Assembly: GCA_003550325.1 (NCBI GenBank)
Contig: QKWP01002076.1
Coordinates: 25,148-89,147 of the forward strand
Reading direction: 5' to 3'
Source: Gigaspora rosea
Taxonomy: Eukaryota; Glomeromycota; Glomeromycetes; Diversisporales; Gigasporaceae
Length of the DNA: 64,000 nt
Position numbers and translations under genes: made by a program. The notes beneath the pieces are model-generated. The model ran no database searches. It was not told the DNA's origin and saw only the letters and a list, made by a program, of their open reading frames with translations. The first letter of the stretch is position 1. Each line of letters begins with the position of its first letter. Below are positions 47,991 to 59,430 of this stretch, one piece after another.

Positions 47991-48720
47991 TTAACTATAT
48001 TACTAATACCATTTTTATAATATATTGAAGTATATAAACTAATTATAGTATTATATTCCTATAATCTACTCTTGATATACATTGCACCTCTGCTCAGAAT
48101 GTTCTCTTAATTCAAATAGAATTCAGAATACCTGTACTTTAGATATATTAGCTACTATATCTACTAAATTCTTAGGTAGAAATATCTATACTCAATTTAC
48201 AAACAAAATTCAACCTAATGCTAATCATCTTAATTTGCTATATTCTATTGCATTTTGCTATTTTATCAATACTTTTCCCTTTTCCAAATTATAATACACA
48301 ACAATTCCATTTTAGATATTTTTCTAACTTCTTCAGCTACTACAAAACTTTAATATATAGCATAATCTAATTCTCTACTTTCAAAATATTGTTTTTATAC
48401 TAATGATTTAGTTATTAATATCTTCAACTCTAGATGTTTTATAGGAATTGCATGGGTTCAAGTTTTTAATAACAATATTTCTCACTTCTTCTTTGTACAA
48501 ATTCAAAACTGGCCATATTCATACAAAGCTAAACTAATTGCTATGCTTTTGCAATTTGTACTTGCCCTTGAAATAGTAATATAAACATAAATACTAGCAT
48601 CTTGAGCTATTAGTATATAGGTCAATAAACTAGATGCATAGCCAACTTAATAATTTTTTGAATGTAAGATCTTAGATTGTTTAGAAATCAACAAAATTTT
48701 AAAAAAAGTGAGATTTTCAA
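47991..48720 (+). pseudogene. Remnant of another LINE family (RNase H region)
   Basis: A frame at 48082-48294 has LDILATISTKFLGRNIYTQF and LLYSIAFCYFI, followed at 48440-48580 by GIAWVQVFNNNISHFFFVQI, then NWPYSYKAKLIAMLLQF. The GIAWVQ...YKAELIA pattern is the start of an RNase H domain. It is shorter and more decayed than LINE-A and LINE-B and differs in wording, so it looks like a distinct family. Confidence 0.5.
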
Positions 48721-49170
48721 ATTGCATGTTTTTTAACTAAATTTAAAACAGTTAGAAATTGCAAATACTTATTTTGGTACTGATAGAGCATAGTTTATTA
48801 CTGTAGATTCCTAAAAATAAGTTATCTTTTTTTAGATTTAAAAAATTAGAAGTAATTTTGAAGTATTAGAACTTTTTAAGAAATTTGTACGCAATAAGGA
48901 GGTAGCTTTTTTAGAAATATAAATCCTAAAAAGGTTTATTAATCTCAATGTTTACTTTTAAAATTTATTTCACATACTAATACACATTCTAATGTAAATA
49001 AATACAAACAAATATCTTTTTATTATTATAATAATAATATAAATTTAGTATAATATTGTATCATATAATATATACAAACATATACTTAATAATAAAGTCT
49101 TCGAGGCACGACCTCACCTTAAAAAAAAAATAATAATAATATAAATTAATTTTAAATTTTAAAAGCCATT
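48721..49170. other. AT-rich intergenic
   Basis: No feature could be supported. Confidence 0.4.
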
Positions 49171-49171
49171 G

Positions 49172-49735
49172 TAAGAGATTTAATAATTCAAATTTAATGA
49201 TTTTAGTACCATTTGAATCATCTTATCAAGACTAATCAGATTGCACCAAATTATTAAATTTAGATTACTATAGCACAAGATATTAATAATTTTATAATTT
49301 TTATAAAATCTTAACAATTTTGATAACCAGTTATTCAAATTTGATGATTTTGGTACCATTTGATTATCTCAATAAGACAGTTCAAATAGTACCAAAATTA
49401 TTAAATTGGATCACTAGATCACAAGATTCTACAAAAAATGTTTGTAATGCAATTTATAAAAAATCTTTATATAAATTGTGTTACAAAGTTTTTATAGAAA
49501 TATTGTGATCTAGTAATTCAATTTTGATAATTTTGGTACTATTCGAACTGTCTCATTGATAAATTGAATAGTACCAAAATCATCAAATTTGGATTACTAG
49601 TTATCAAGATAGTTAAGATTTTTTAAAATTATAAAATTATTAATATCTTGTACTATAGTGATCTAAATTAATGATTTGGTACTATTTGATTTGTCTCAAT
49701 AATATAATTCAAAATTTGAATTATTAGATCTCTTA
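49172..49735. mobile_element. 564-bp foldback element with nested palindromes
   Basis: The outer ends TAAGAGATTTAATAATTCAA and its complement at 49715-49735 pair, and so do inner blocks such as GATGATTTTGGTACCATTTG versus CAAAT.GTACCAAAATCATC, ATTGGATCACTAGATCACAA versus TTGTGATCTAGTAATTC. The same GATTTTGGTACC/GTCTCA signature is in the hairpin at 52714-52833. Confidence 0.8.
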
Positions 49736-50348
49736 AAATAGTTCTTCAAATATCAGATATTTAATTAAATGCTATATAAAGGGGTGGTTTATTTTCAAAG
49801 TTAAAATTTTATTATTGGTTTTAAATTAAAAATACAGGATAGGTTATAGAGGTTTTTAAGTTTTTTTTGTTTAAAATTAAAAGAGTAGCTTATTTTTTAA
49901 GCAACACATTTTTAAAAATACTTTATTATAAGTTAGATAATATGTTTGCTTATTTTTAATAAATTTTTATATGTTATATAGTAAAAATGCTTATTGATAT
50001 TAATAAAAATGCTTGCTTAGAGCTATTATAAAAATTTTTAAATTTTTTGTGACCTAAGATAGGCATGGGTATTATGGCGCACTTAAATATGCCAATAGAA
50101 AAACTTCCCAAATTTACTTAAATATTTGTCAACTTTTACCAAAGTAGGTATATTTTGACTCAAAATAAGTATATTTTTTATTTAAAAAAAATTTTTTTAT
50201 TAAAAAAAATTTTTTTAAGTACATAAAATTTCTTTCAGAAATCGAGATCGTTGAGATAATGACCAATTATAGCGCAAGATATATAATTAAGTAGTACAAT
50301 CTATTTTTACATCTTTTTTTTTCCAACCCATTTTTCTTCTCTAATTTG

Positions 50349-52303
50349 TTGTTCTACTTTTATATGTTCTTTTTCTTCCTTCTTTTGTCTACAAATTTCT
50401 TGCTTTTGTACTTTCTCGGTTTATTGTTTGATTTGTTATTGGGCAGCTACTTTTTTTTTTGCTTCTTTTCTTTGGCTATTCTTATTACTTCTTTTTCCAT
50501 TTCACTTAACAAATATAATGACTCTTCGTTAGTAAGAAGCCAAGAGAAGGGCATGATTTTTAGTTTTTTCTTTGGCTGCAGATTTTTGGGCTGTCCTTCA
50601 TCTGTTTCTAGTTCTTCAAATGGCTTTGGCTAATGGGGCAAAGGGTACTTAAGTACTAGCTGCAAAGGACTGGTACCAGAATTTTTATAGAGTTCCAAGT
50701 CTGATTCCAAACACTCAACTCTATTTTGAAACAATCCTATCCCTGACTATAATTCTTCATTTGTAGATGTTGGATTAAGCTAACTCGAATTAAATAGAAT
50801 AAGCTGACTTAAATTAAAGTTAGATGAAGAGGAAGTTGTTATGGGCGGGTAACTAGGTTCAAGATTTTGTAGGTTGAAACTATGTGTTGGCATTGAAGGC
50901 TCTAAATAACTAGGACTAATGGTATCGGATTGAAGGGCCATATTCTTGTTGCCTTGAAAGAATTACATATTGTAGTGAGAGTGAATGCCTTAATGTATGC
51001 TTGCCCAAAGAGTTTAGTGAATGTATATTTTGTAAAATTTGCTACTATTATTCGTATGATACTTGTCATATTCACTGCTATATGCTTTTTTAGATAAGCG
51101 AAGGGCAATTCAGCAGGTAAGATGTGAGATGTATATGGCAGAAGGTCATAAAGAAAAATATTGTTTTTACAACAGAAATTAACACAAGTGTAATTAACGT
51201 GGCTCTTGTGTCAGTCAAGAGTGAGTAAAATGGGACAAGCAGGAGGAATTGAATTAATGAAATGCTCTATGTATTTTTTAAATAGGCTCTCTCTTATATA
51301 TGCTGTATCAGTAAATCTAAAGTTGTTAATAGAGTACTTTAAACTATAATAAAACATATAAACTACCTAGTTTCAAACTAGAGTAGTTTGTATGTTTTAT
51401 TATAGTTTGGAGTACTCCATTAACTACCCTAAGTAAACCCTATGACAGTGCTAGCAGGTGCACCGTCCAAAAGGCTAGGGATTATTTGTTTGCCCTTGTA
51501 TATTATTAATAGTGGTATATATATTCTGGCAGCTAATATTGTTGGGCATATAGAGATATGTTCATAATTACTACTATGCAAAACACAATGAATTTGATGT
51601 GCTCCTTTTTTTGCAATTATTTTTTGGAGCTAAGGTTCAATGACAAAACCTGTCTTATATAAATAAAGAACAATGTACGTCGTCTGTGATAATCCAGTCA
51701 CAAGGGTTCAAAAAAAAAAAGAAAAAAAAGAAAAAAAACTGAGAAAAAAACTGAGAAAAAAAAAAATCGAAAAAGAAGATCTGTCTCATCCATGTTCCAA
51801 ATCCGATCAGGGGTAAGCAAATATTCATTAAAAATTTGCTTAAGCTTATTAAAATAATCAATAATTATAATAGGATTGGCCTTTTGAACATGTGCTTTAT
51901 TTAGAACCTGCAGAACGTGAAATGAAAGTTCTGGATGATCTCTTAGAAATCGTTTCTACCAGACTGGCCTGGCCTGCCCTCATTAAAAGAATATGGGCAC
52001 TCATCTCTATGAATAATTTCGAGTACACACTAATTCACACAAGACTTTGACAATTCGAAACCAAGCATCTGCATGTTCAAGCAATAACTGACCAATTGCT
52101 CTTCTTCATGATTAGTTAAGACTTTTTTAGGACCTGGATGGTTAAGAGGGCCATCGTTCTTAATAACTCGCCTAAGACTTGATTCTGGAATGCCAAAGTT
52201 ACGTGTGACACTCCTCTTACTTGGGGCTTAGGATCATTTGAAGAGTCTTTAATAAACTTAAGGGCATCTTCAATCGAGTAGTTTTATCATTTTTAGGCTT
52301 CAT
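50349..52303 (-). pseudogene. Pogo/CENP-B-type DDE transposase, decayed
   Basis: ATG at 52303 gives MKPKNDKTT, then after a shift IEDALKFIKDSSNDPKPQVRG and SRNFGIPESSLRRVIKN (psq-type helix-turn-helix), TNHEEEQLVSYCLNMQMLGF, and RIWNMDETDL carrying the first catalytic Asp. A T-rich run (51709-51770, minus) breaks the core. Then come LTLD-stop-HKSHVN (second Asp), YDLLPYTSHILPAELPFAYL, and KYTFTKLFGQAYIKAF with FKATRIWPFNP, the usual C-terminal signature. A Lys-rich tail (SWLLTNEESLYLLSEMEKEV) follows to 50349. There are many shifts and stops, and a 100-bp hairpin at 51325 interrupts the catalytic region. Confidence 0.75.
51325..51424. mobile_element. 100-bp near-perfect hairpin inside the transposase
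   Basis: GTTAATAGAGTACTTTAAAC and onward on the left is mirrored to ATTAAC at 51424. The arms are about 49 bp with few mismatches around a one- or two-base centre. It could be a micro-MITE inserted in the pogo element. Confidence 0.8.
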
Positions 52304-52713
52304 AATTTAAAGTTTTTATTTTACTTGTAAATTTAATATGCTAATAAATGTTATATTGTGTGACAAAGTAAACTGTGGTTAAAAGCTACAAAAAACATTC
52401 ACCACTTCTACTATATTTATAAACCGATAGTTATACCTAATTGTGTGACTAAAATATTGATCGTTAATAGTGTCGCAAAACATTCACCACGTTTACACTT
52501 TTATAGTTACACCTGATTGTGCAATCCAACATTAATCGCTAATAAATGCTTCAAACTTGAATTATGCAATGCATTTATAATACGTTACATTAGCCTGCTC
52601 CCCTAATAATATAAAATTATAAGTATTGCATAGTAATCAGTTTAAAAAACTTATTTTTATGAACATACACAATTCTCTTCGCGAAATACAATTAGCAAAT
52701 ATTACTTTATTGG

Positions 52714-52833
52714 TGATATCTTGTGACCTGTCAATTGGAATTGTACAATTTTGATACCAATCAATTCGTCTCACTGAGATGGATCAATTGGTACCAAAAT
52801 CATACAATTCTGATTGATGGGTCATAAGATATT
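52714..52833. mobile_element. ~120-bp hairpin related to 49172-49735
   Basis: GATATCTTGTGACCTGTCAA at the left mirrors TGGGTCATAAGATAT at the right; the centre is GTCTCACTGAGAT flanked by ATTTTGATACCAATCAATTC and GATCAATTGGTACCAAAATC. It sits between the pogo gene and its right TIR. Confidence 0.75.
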
Positions 52834-52876
52834 AAACCTGCACAATAATTGCTAGTGCGTCATAATACCCATGCTA

Positions 52877-53840
52877 CCTTATATACTAATAGCTTGGGTC
52901 CTTATATACTGATTCTCAATCCATCATTTCAAAATACAATACATTTATCTTCAATACTCATAATTACAGCAAACATTATTTATACAATTACTGGCCTATT
53001 TGGTATACTTTTTTTAATCTCATCAAATCATATTCTCTCAATATTATACTACACAAAGTGCAAGCACATATCAATAATGAATACAACAATAAAGCTAATA
53101 AACTTGCAAAAAACTACTTTTTACCTATTCTAGAATTTTAACTTCATAATATTTATAACCTATCTTTCAGTAATGCACATATTATTGCTATATGGTTCTC
53201 TTAATACAGAAATTAACAAATTAGCACTCTTTCTCAACAAATTGATTAGATTGCAACTTGGTTATATCTTAATCACAGCTACAATAAAAAAAAGCAGTCC
53301 TGGCAGTTTAGATTAGAGAGAATTGACTATATACTAATTTTGCTTTCTACACTTTTCTATTTTCTTTCTACAAACCCTTCTCTCCATATATATCCTATTA
53401 GGGTAGCTGTATAATACAGTCATGCTAAAACTATAAATGTAATATAACTATTAACTTGCTCAACTGGTTATCAATTTATAAACATCTCACTTGAACAAAC
53501 ACATACTAAAACAACTTTAGGCCTAAAGTATCTTTACTTTACACTTCTTTTCTATTTGTTATAGTCAAAAGAAACTTTTGCTCTTTCTATTTATATTAAT
53601 TCTGCAATTATATATATTGTATAACACTTATAATTCTTTAATTTTACTTTTTTTATTATAATAAAATAAACTCTTAAATTCTACTAATAAAATTATTTTT
53701 GTTATAGTGATCGATGATCACAATACTATTGCCCAATATTATAATACTTGCTATAATTTTAGTTGACTATATTACAAAATAAACTGTTTGAATTTATTTT
53801 CATTCTATCTTTGCACTTTTCGCTTTTTGTATGAAATTAT
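52877..53840. other. Probable decayed retroelement sequence, unassigned
   Basis: A frame at about 52915-53133 and the following YGSLNTEINKLALFLNKLIR have a LINE-like flavour, but no diagnostic motif is present. The remainder is AT-rich. Confidence 0.25.
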
Positions 53841-53844
53841 TAAC

Positions 53845-54193
53845 AATTACTTTATAGACTACTTAGTTCATAGACAATTAATTTACAGACAAGATTATTT
53901 TACAAATGGTTATAGTTAATTCACAGACAAAATCATTTTGTTAACAATATATTTAGCCAACAATTTCTTTATAAATTGTACCAGCTTTACTGTAAATTCT
54001 TAAAAAGACATCCATGCCCACTATTTCGAGAATTTACAGTAAATTTAAACTTAATGACTAGAATTAATTTTCTGTAAAATCTGATGTTATTGAAATATCT
54101 GCCAATATAACAACTTGTTTGTGAATAATTAATTGTAAAATAATCTTATCTGTAATTAAATTTTTTGTGAACTAAGTTGTCTGTGAAGTAATT
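53845..54193. mobile_element. Foldback element, ~100-bp arms
   Basis: AATTACTTTATAGACTACTT, then AGACAAGATTATTTTACAA, on the left mirror the right arm ending AACTAAGTTGTCTGTGAAGT, then AATT. The centre holds a second inverted pair, TTTACTGTAAATTCT and AGAATTTACAGTAAA. Confidence 0.75.
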
Positions 54194-54609
54194 TTTGATG
54201 AGTTGATGCTACTGAATAGAATATTAAGTAAAAAACTCAATAAAATCGAAATAGATTACAATAAATACAATTTGAATCTTAAGGCAGTTTGACAGTGATA
54301 AAGAATATTTTACTCGATTTCATTCCACTATATGATATATTTTACTGCATTATTAGAATAATTCAAATACCAAATCTGGTATTATAATCAGTTGGAAGAG
54401 CTTGAAGATATTGGCCAATTTAGTTTGACTGTGAACAAATTGTGATTAAGGTTAAATAGTTTAAAACAATAACTAATACACATAATTACAGGTATAAGGG
54501 TCCTTTTTATTAATATAAATCAATATATTGGATTATTACAGAAATACTATCTAAGCTCTACTTGTTCTTCCTCTATAAGCTAAAATCAATCCTTTATATA
54601 TTTTTAATT

Positions 54610-54775
54610 TGTATAGAAGTTTTAATTACTCGTTTGGAGATTCAAATCTCCAAATGGGTGATCAAATCTCCAAACAAGTAATTGATTACTTTTTGAAGAT
54701 TTAATTACCAGTTTGAAGATTTGATTACCCGTTTGGTGCTTTTATCACCTGTTTGGAGATTCAATTACCCAACTA
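54610..54775. repeat. Minisatellite of GTTTGGAGATT(C/T)AATTACC type
   Basis: About seven alternating forward and inverted copies of CGTTTGGAGATTCAA and ATCTCCAAA, spaced about 20-25 bp. Confidence 0.7.
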
Positions 54776-55730
54776 TGCTAAAATAAAAAATAAATAAAAA
54801 TAAAAATACAATACTAACTAAAAATAGAAAAAGTTAAATATAAAAACAATGTATGCTTATACACAAATAGTAAAAATATATTATACCAGTATAGCACATA
54901 AATTATAGGTTTTTAATATCCAATCAAATGCAAGATTTTGTAAATGTCATTCTAGATGGCAAGTAACTATATGCTTTGTCAATTTGCATAACTATGTTTC
55001 TGGTACTTTGTATTATATGCAATTAAACAAATCACCAACTCCACTAGCTATTTTGACCAGATTCAAACAATATAGCAATTATTATTCAGAAAGTTTTTTT
55101 TCTAGACTTATCAAATATAACATCCAATGAACTATAGCAACTATATAACAATCTCATAACATACTACTATTTCTCTTCTACACAATCTACACCTTTTAAT
55201 ACTACAACTTTCTATACTACAATTCAGAGTTTTATCTCTATATTATTTTTTATTATTTATCAACATTGTATTTCAATATACCTTTTACAAAATGCATCTA
55301 ATACTATTGTTAAACTCTTCTTGTTCATTTCACAAAAAATTTATGAACTATTATAAAAACTATACTATATAAAACTCACAAAATCTAGAAATTTTTACAA
55401 GATCTGTTACAACAACCTTTTTACTCAATATCTACTAAATCTACATGCATATTCTCACACATCAAAGTTCTATATATCTATAATTGTATAAGTGGCCTAC
55501 CAGACCAATTATATGAGAACAATACAAATAGCTGCCTACTCTTGGGGTAGCATTTAGAAAAATAGATATCTGGTCAAACAATTAAATCAAATATAGCTAT
55601 TCTAGGACCCCAAAATATGCATAAATAGGTTAGGTATTAGTTTGCTTATTTTTGTTGATTTTTTATGGATTTTTTCTATTTATAGTAATTTTTTTGCTTA
55701 TTTTTGAGGTTTTTTTACAGGTCTTTCTAT
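54776..55730. other. AT-rich intergenic
   Basis: No gene or repeat could be supported. Confidence 0.35.
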
Positions 55731-55734
55731 TTTT

Positions 55735-56011
55735 GAGAGATATCTAAAGCTGTGTCCAGTTATATATTTTGACTTTTTAATTAAATTAGAATAAACATTA
55801 GTTTGAAATTAGAATTAGAGCATGTTTATAGTAAAATTGACCTTCTTACATTTTTTATTAATGCACCAAGATGGGTTTAGACTGTTGTTTTTTGAATTTG
55901 CAACTTTCATTTTTTTTCGCTATTTTTGTTTTTTTGGGCTAATCCATGTTGATCAAAATAAACAACCTATTAGCTTTTTGTCATGTAATGGACATGGCTT
56001 TAGACAATCCC
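55735..56011. mobile_element. Second copy of the CTAAAGCC-ended MITE (inverted)
   Basis: TATCTAAAGCTGTGTCCA near 55740 and TGGACATGGCTTTAGACAAT near 55990 are inverted ends. The interior ACATTTTTTATTAATGCACC, then GGTTTAGACTG, matches the reverse complement of 27638-27930. TATTTTTG and TATTTTTA flank it where an 8-bp duplication is expected. Confidence 0.75.
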
Positions 56012-56804
56012 TATTTTTAGTAATTTTATAATTAACCTAACTATTTATATATATTTCAGAGTCCTGCTATTCTACTAATTCTATTCTTATATCCAAATTT
56101 AGATGAGTTTTAACTACTCTAGCAGGTTTAGATTGCAAAATAATTTAGATGAAATTAGTTTATCTATAGTCTAATTCTTAATTTTTGTATAATAATTTGT
56201 AATTCAAGAAACCCTTAAAGGAATCTTATACATTTTATTAATAAAAATATGGTAAAACCTTATTTTAATAACAAAAAAAAAGTAAATATATTGTATTAGC
56301 AAAAGTCTTTAGAGAATCTAATTATATCTGATTAAATCTACCAACTACTAATAAAGCAAATGACTAATATAATTTGAAAATTATTTAATTGTAAGTAGCA
56401 TACTAGCAGCTACTTGTCATATAAGTAATTATGCTTTCATATAGAAAGTACTTTAAAACTAATATAAATAATTTGTATAATGATCTATATTCAATTGTAT
56501 TATGTTGGTGAATCAAAATGACTTTCTATTATGCTGCTAATGTAACCTTAAATTGTATTTAATTTATAGTTTATAATTTTACCTGTTTATGTAATGTCCC
56601 ATGTATAAATAAATTTTCTTTTTAAAAAAATGAATTTAAAAAATTTTACAGTTTTGCTGATCAGAGTAATTTAAAAGCCCAAATTAATTTTATCACTAGT
56701 ATACAACTACTTTTGTATTATAAGTAAGACCACTCTAATTTAATTTTTTGTTTAATATAACAACTTAAAAATTTTTTAGAAGGGGAATTTAAACAAGATA
56801 TAAT

Positions 56805-56934
56805 TAGGTCTGGTTTAGGTCTAGCCAAGATCAAAATAGGTTCAGTTCAGGTTGGTGCAGAATCAGACCAAATTCAGACTCTAAATTTTATGCAGACTGG
56901 TCTGAGTCTGAATATACTTATATATATTTTTTTG
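56805..56934. repeat. CAGACC-rich repeat beside the satellite (right copy)
   Basis: GTCTGGTTTAGGTCTAG and GCAGACTGGTCTGAGTCTGA phrases, then a TA-rich run and GGTGCTTACAAGTTTACTTA. It matches 259-395 in reverse orientation. Confidence 0.6.
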
Positions 56935-59430
56935 GTGCTTACAAGTTTACTTAGAGTAAAATTTTATAGAATTTTATTAATAAAATTTTAAAAAATCTTA
57001 TAATATACATATTTTTATTAATTAATTCCATATTCAGTATCTAAAAATGCATCAAATCAGCAGAGGTATTTTTATTTTATTTAAAATTTGGTAATAGATG
57101 CATAATTTTGAATTTTTTATCAAAAAAGTCAAATTTAAGTATTTTTTCCAAATTTCAGGTAAAATAAAAAAAATTATACATATTTTTATTAATTAATTTC
57201 ATATTCAGTATCTAAAAATGCATCAAATCAGCAGAGGTATTTTTATTTTACTTAAAATTTGGTAATAGATGCATAATTTTGGATTTTTTATCAAAAAAGT
57301 CAAATTTAAGTATTTTTTCCAAATTTCAGGTAAAATAAAAAAAATTCTGCTAATTTTATGTATTTTTAGGTTCTAAATAAGTTTATTTAGTACATGGAGA
57401 TAGAATTAATTAGAAAATTTTGTGAATTATAAAATTATATAGATTTTATTAATAAAATTCTATAAAATCTTATGATGTATAAACATTTACTGATTAATTC
57501 TAACTTAATGCACTAAGCAAACTTGTACAGCATCTAAAATACATCAATTTGGCAAAGTTATTTTTATTTTACTTAAATTTGAATAATAGATGCATAATTT
57601 TGGATTTTTGATCAAAAAGTCAAATTTAANAGTTATTTTTATTTTACTTAAATTTGAATAATAGATGCATAATTTTGGATTTTTGATCAAAAAAGTCAAA
57701 TTTAGGCATGTTTTCTCCAAATTCAAATAAAATGAAAACAATTCTGCCAATTTGAGTTTACTTAGTGCATTAGGTTAGAATTAATCAGTAAGTAATTGTG
57801 AATTATAAGATTTTATAGAATTTTTTTAATAAAATTCTATAAAATCTTATGATTCACAAACTTTTACTGACTAATTCTAACTTAATGCACTAAGTAAACT
57901 TATACAGCATCTAAAAATACATCAAATTGGCAGAGTTATTTTTGCTTTACTTAAAGTTTGAAAAATAGATGCATAATTTTGGATTTTTGATCAAAAAGTC
58001 AAATTTAAGTATCTTTTTTCAAATTTCAAGTAAAATAAAATCAATTCAGCTAATTTAATATATTTTTAGATTTTAAATAAGTTTAGTTAGTACATGGAGA
58101 TAGAATTAATTAGTAAATTTTATGAATTATAAAATTTTATAGAATTTTATTAATAAAATTCTATAAAAATCTTATGATATACAAACTTTTACTGATTAAT
58201 TCTAATTTAATGCATTAAGTAAACTTGTACAGCATCTAAAAATACATCAATTCAGAAGAATTATTTTTATTTTACTTAAAATTTGGCAAATAGATGCATA
58301 ATTTTGGATTTTTGATCAAAAAATTCAAATTTAAGCATCTTTTTTCCAAATTTCAAGTAAAATAAAAACAATTCTTCCAATTTAATGTATTTTAGGTTCT
58401 AAATAAGTTTATTTAGTACATAGAGTTAGAATTAATTAGTAAAATTTTGTGAATTATAAAATTTATAGAATTTTATTAATAAAATTCTATAAAATCTTAT
58501 GATTCACAAACTTTTACTAATTAATTCTAACTTAATGCACTAAGTAAACTTGTACAGCATCTAAAAATACATCAAATCAGCAGAGTTATTTTTATTTTAT
58601 TTTAAATTTGGAGAATAGATGATAATTTTGAATGTTTGATTAAAAAGTCAAATTTAAGCATCTTTTCTCCAAATTTTAAGTAAAATAAAAACAATTCTGC
58701 TGATTTAATATATTTATATAGTCTAAATAAATTTATTTAGTTTATAGAGTTAGAATTAATTAGTAAAATTTTGTAAATCATAAAATTTTATATTTTTATT
58801 AATAAAATTCTATAAAATCTTATAATTTACAAACTTTTACTGATTAATCTTATATAGCATCTAAAAATACATCAAAACAGCAGAGTTATTTTTATTTTAT
58901 TTGAAATTTGGAGAATAGATGCATAATTTTGGATTTTTGAAAAAAAAAGTCAAATTTAAGCATCTTTTCTTCAAATTTCAAGTAAAATAAAAACAATATT
59001 GCTGATTTAATGTATTTTTAGGCTTTGAACAAGTTTACCTAGTGCAATAAGTTAGAATTAATTAGTAAAATATTGTGAATCATAAGATTTTTATAAAATT
59101 TTATTAATAAAATTCTATATAATATTATTATTCACTTGTTTAGAGCCTAAAAATATATTAAATAAGCAGTATTGTTTTTATTTTACTTGAAATTTGGAGA
59201 AAAGATGCTTAATTTGACTTTTTTAATTAAAAATCCATCATGCATCAATTCTCCAAATTTCAAGAAAAATAAAAATAAATCTACTAATTTGATATATTTT
59301 TAAGTGCTGAACATGTTTATTTAGAATTAATTAATAAAAATTTGTGTATTATAAGATTTTATAAAATTTATTAATAAAATTCTAAAAATTTTAGGATTCT
59401 TAAAATTTTACAAATTAATTCTAATTAACT
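56935..59430. repeat. Tandem satellite array, ~320-bp hairpin-bearing units
   Basis: About eight units. Each has a palindromic core (ATTTTATTAATAAAATTCT near 56975, 57445, 57825, 58145, 58465, 58795, 59100 and 59365), inverted CAAGTTTACTTAGTGCAT/ATGCACTAAGTAAACTTG arms, and a spacer with AGATGCATAATTTTGGATTT and GTCAAATTTAAG. Spacings between cores are about 270-380 bp, and units degrade toward both edges. A 171-bp internal duplication lies at 57007-57350. Base 57630 is N between two near-identical 74-bp stretches. Confidence 0.9.

Larger units (their letters stand above)
50062..52874 (-). mobile_element. Pogo-like DNA transposon with TA-flanked TIRs
   Basis: The left end GGCATGGGTATTATGGCGCA and the complement of the right end (GCATGGGTATTATGACGCAC) match over about 21 bp. 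TA sits directly outside both (50060-50061, 52875-52876), as for Tc1/mariner-pogo elements. It encloses a decayed DDE transposase on the minus strand and two hairpin insertions. Confidence 0.8.

Noticed and set aside
56935..59430. CRISPR array
   Set aside because: Units of about 320 bp with palindromic cores and diverged, non-unique spacers in a eukaryotic subtelomere; not a CRISPR layout.
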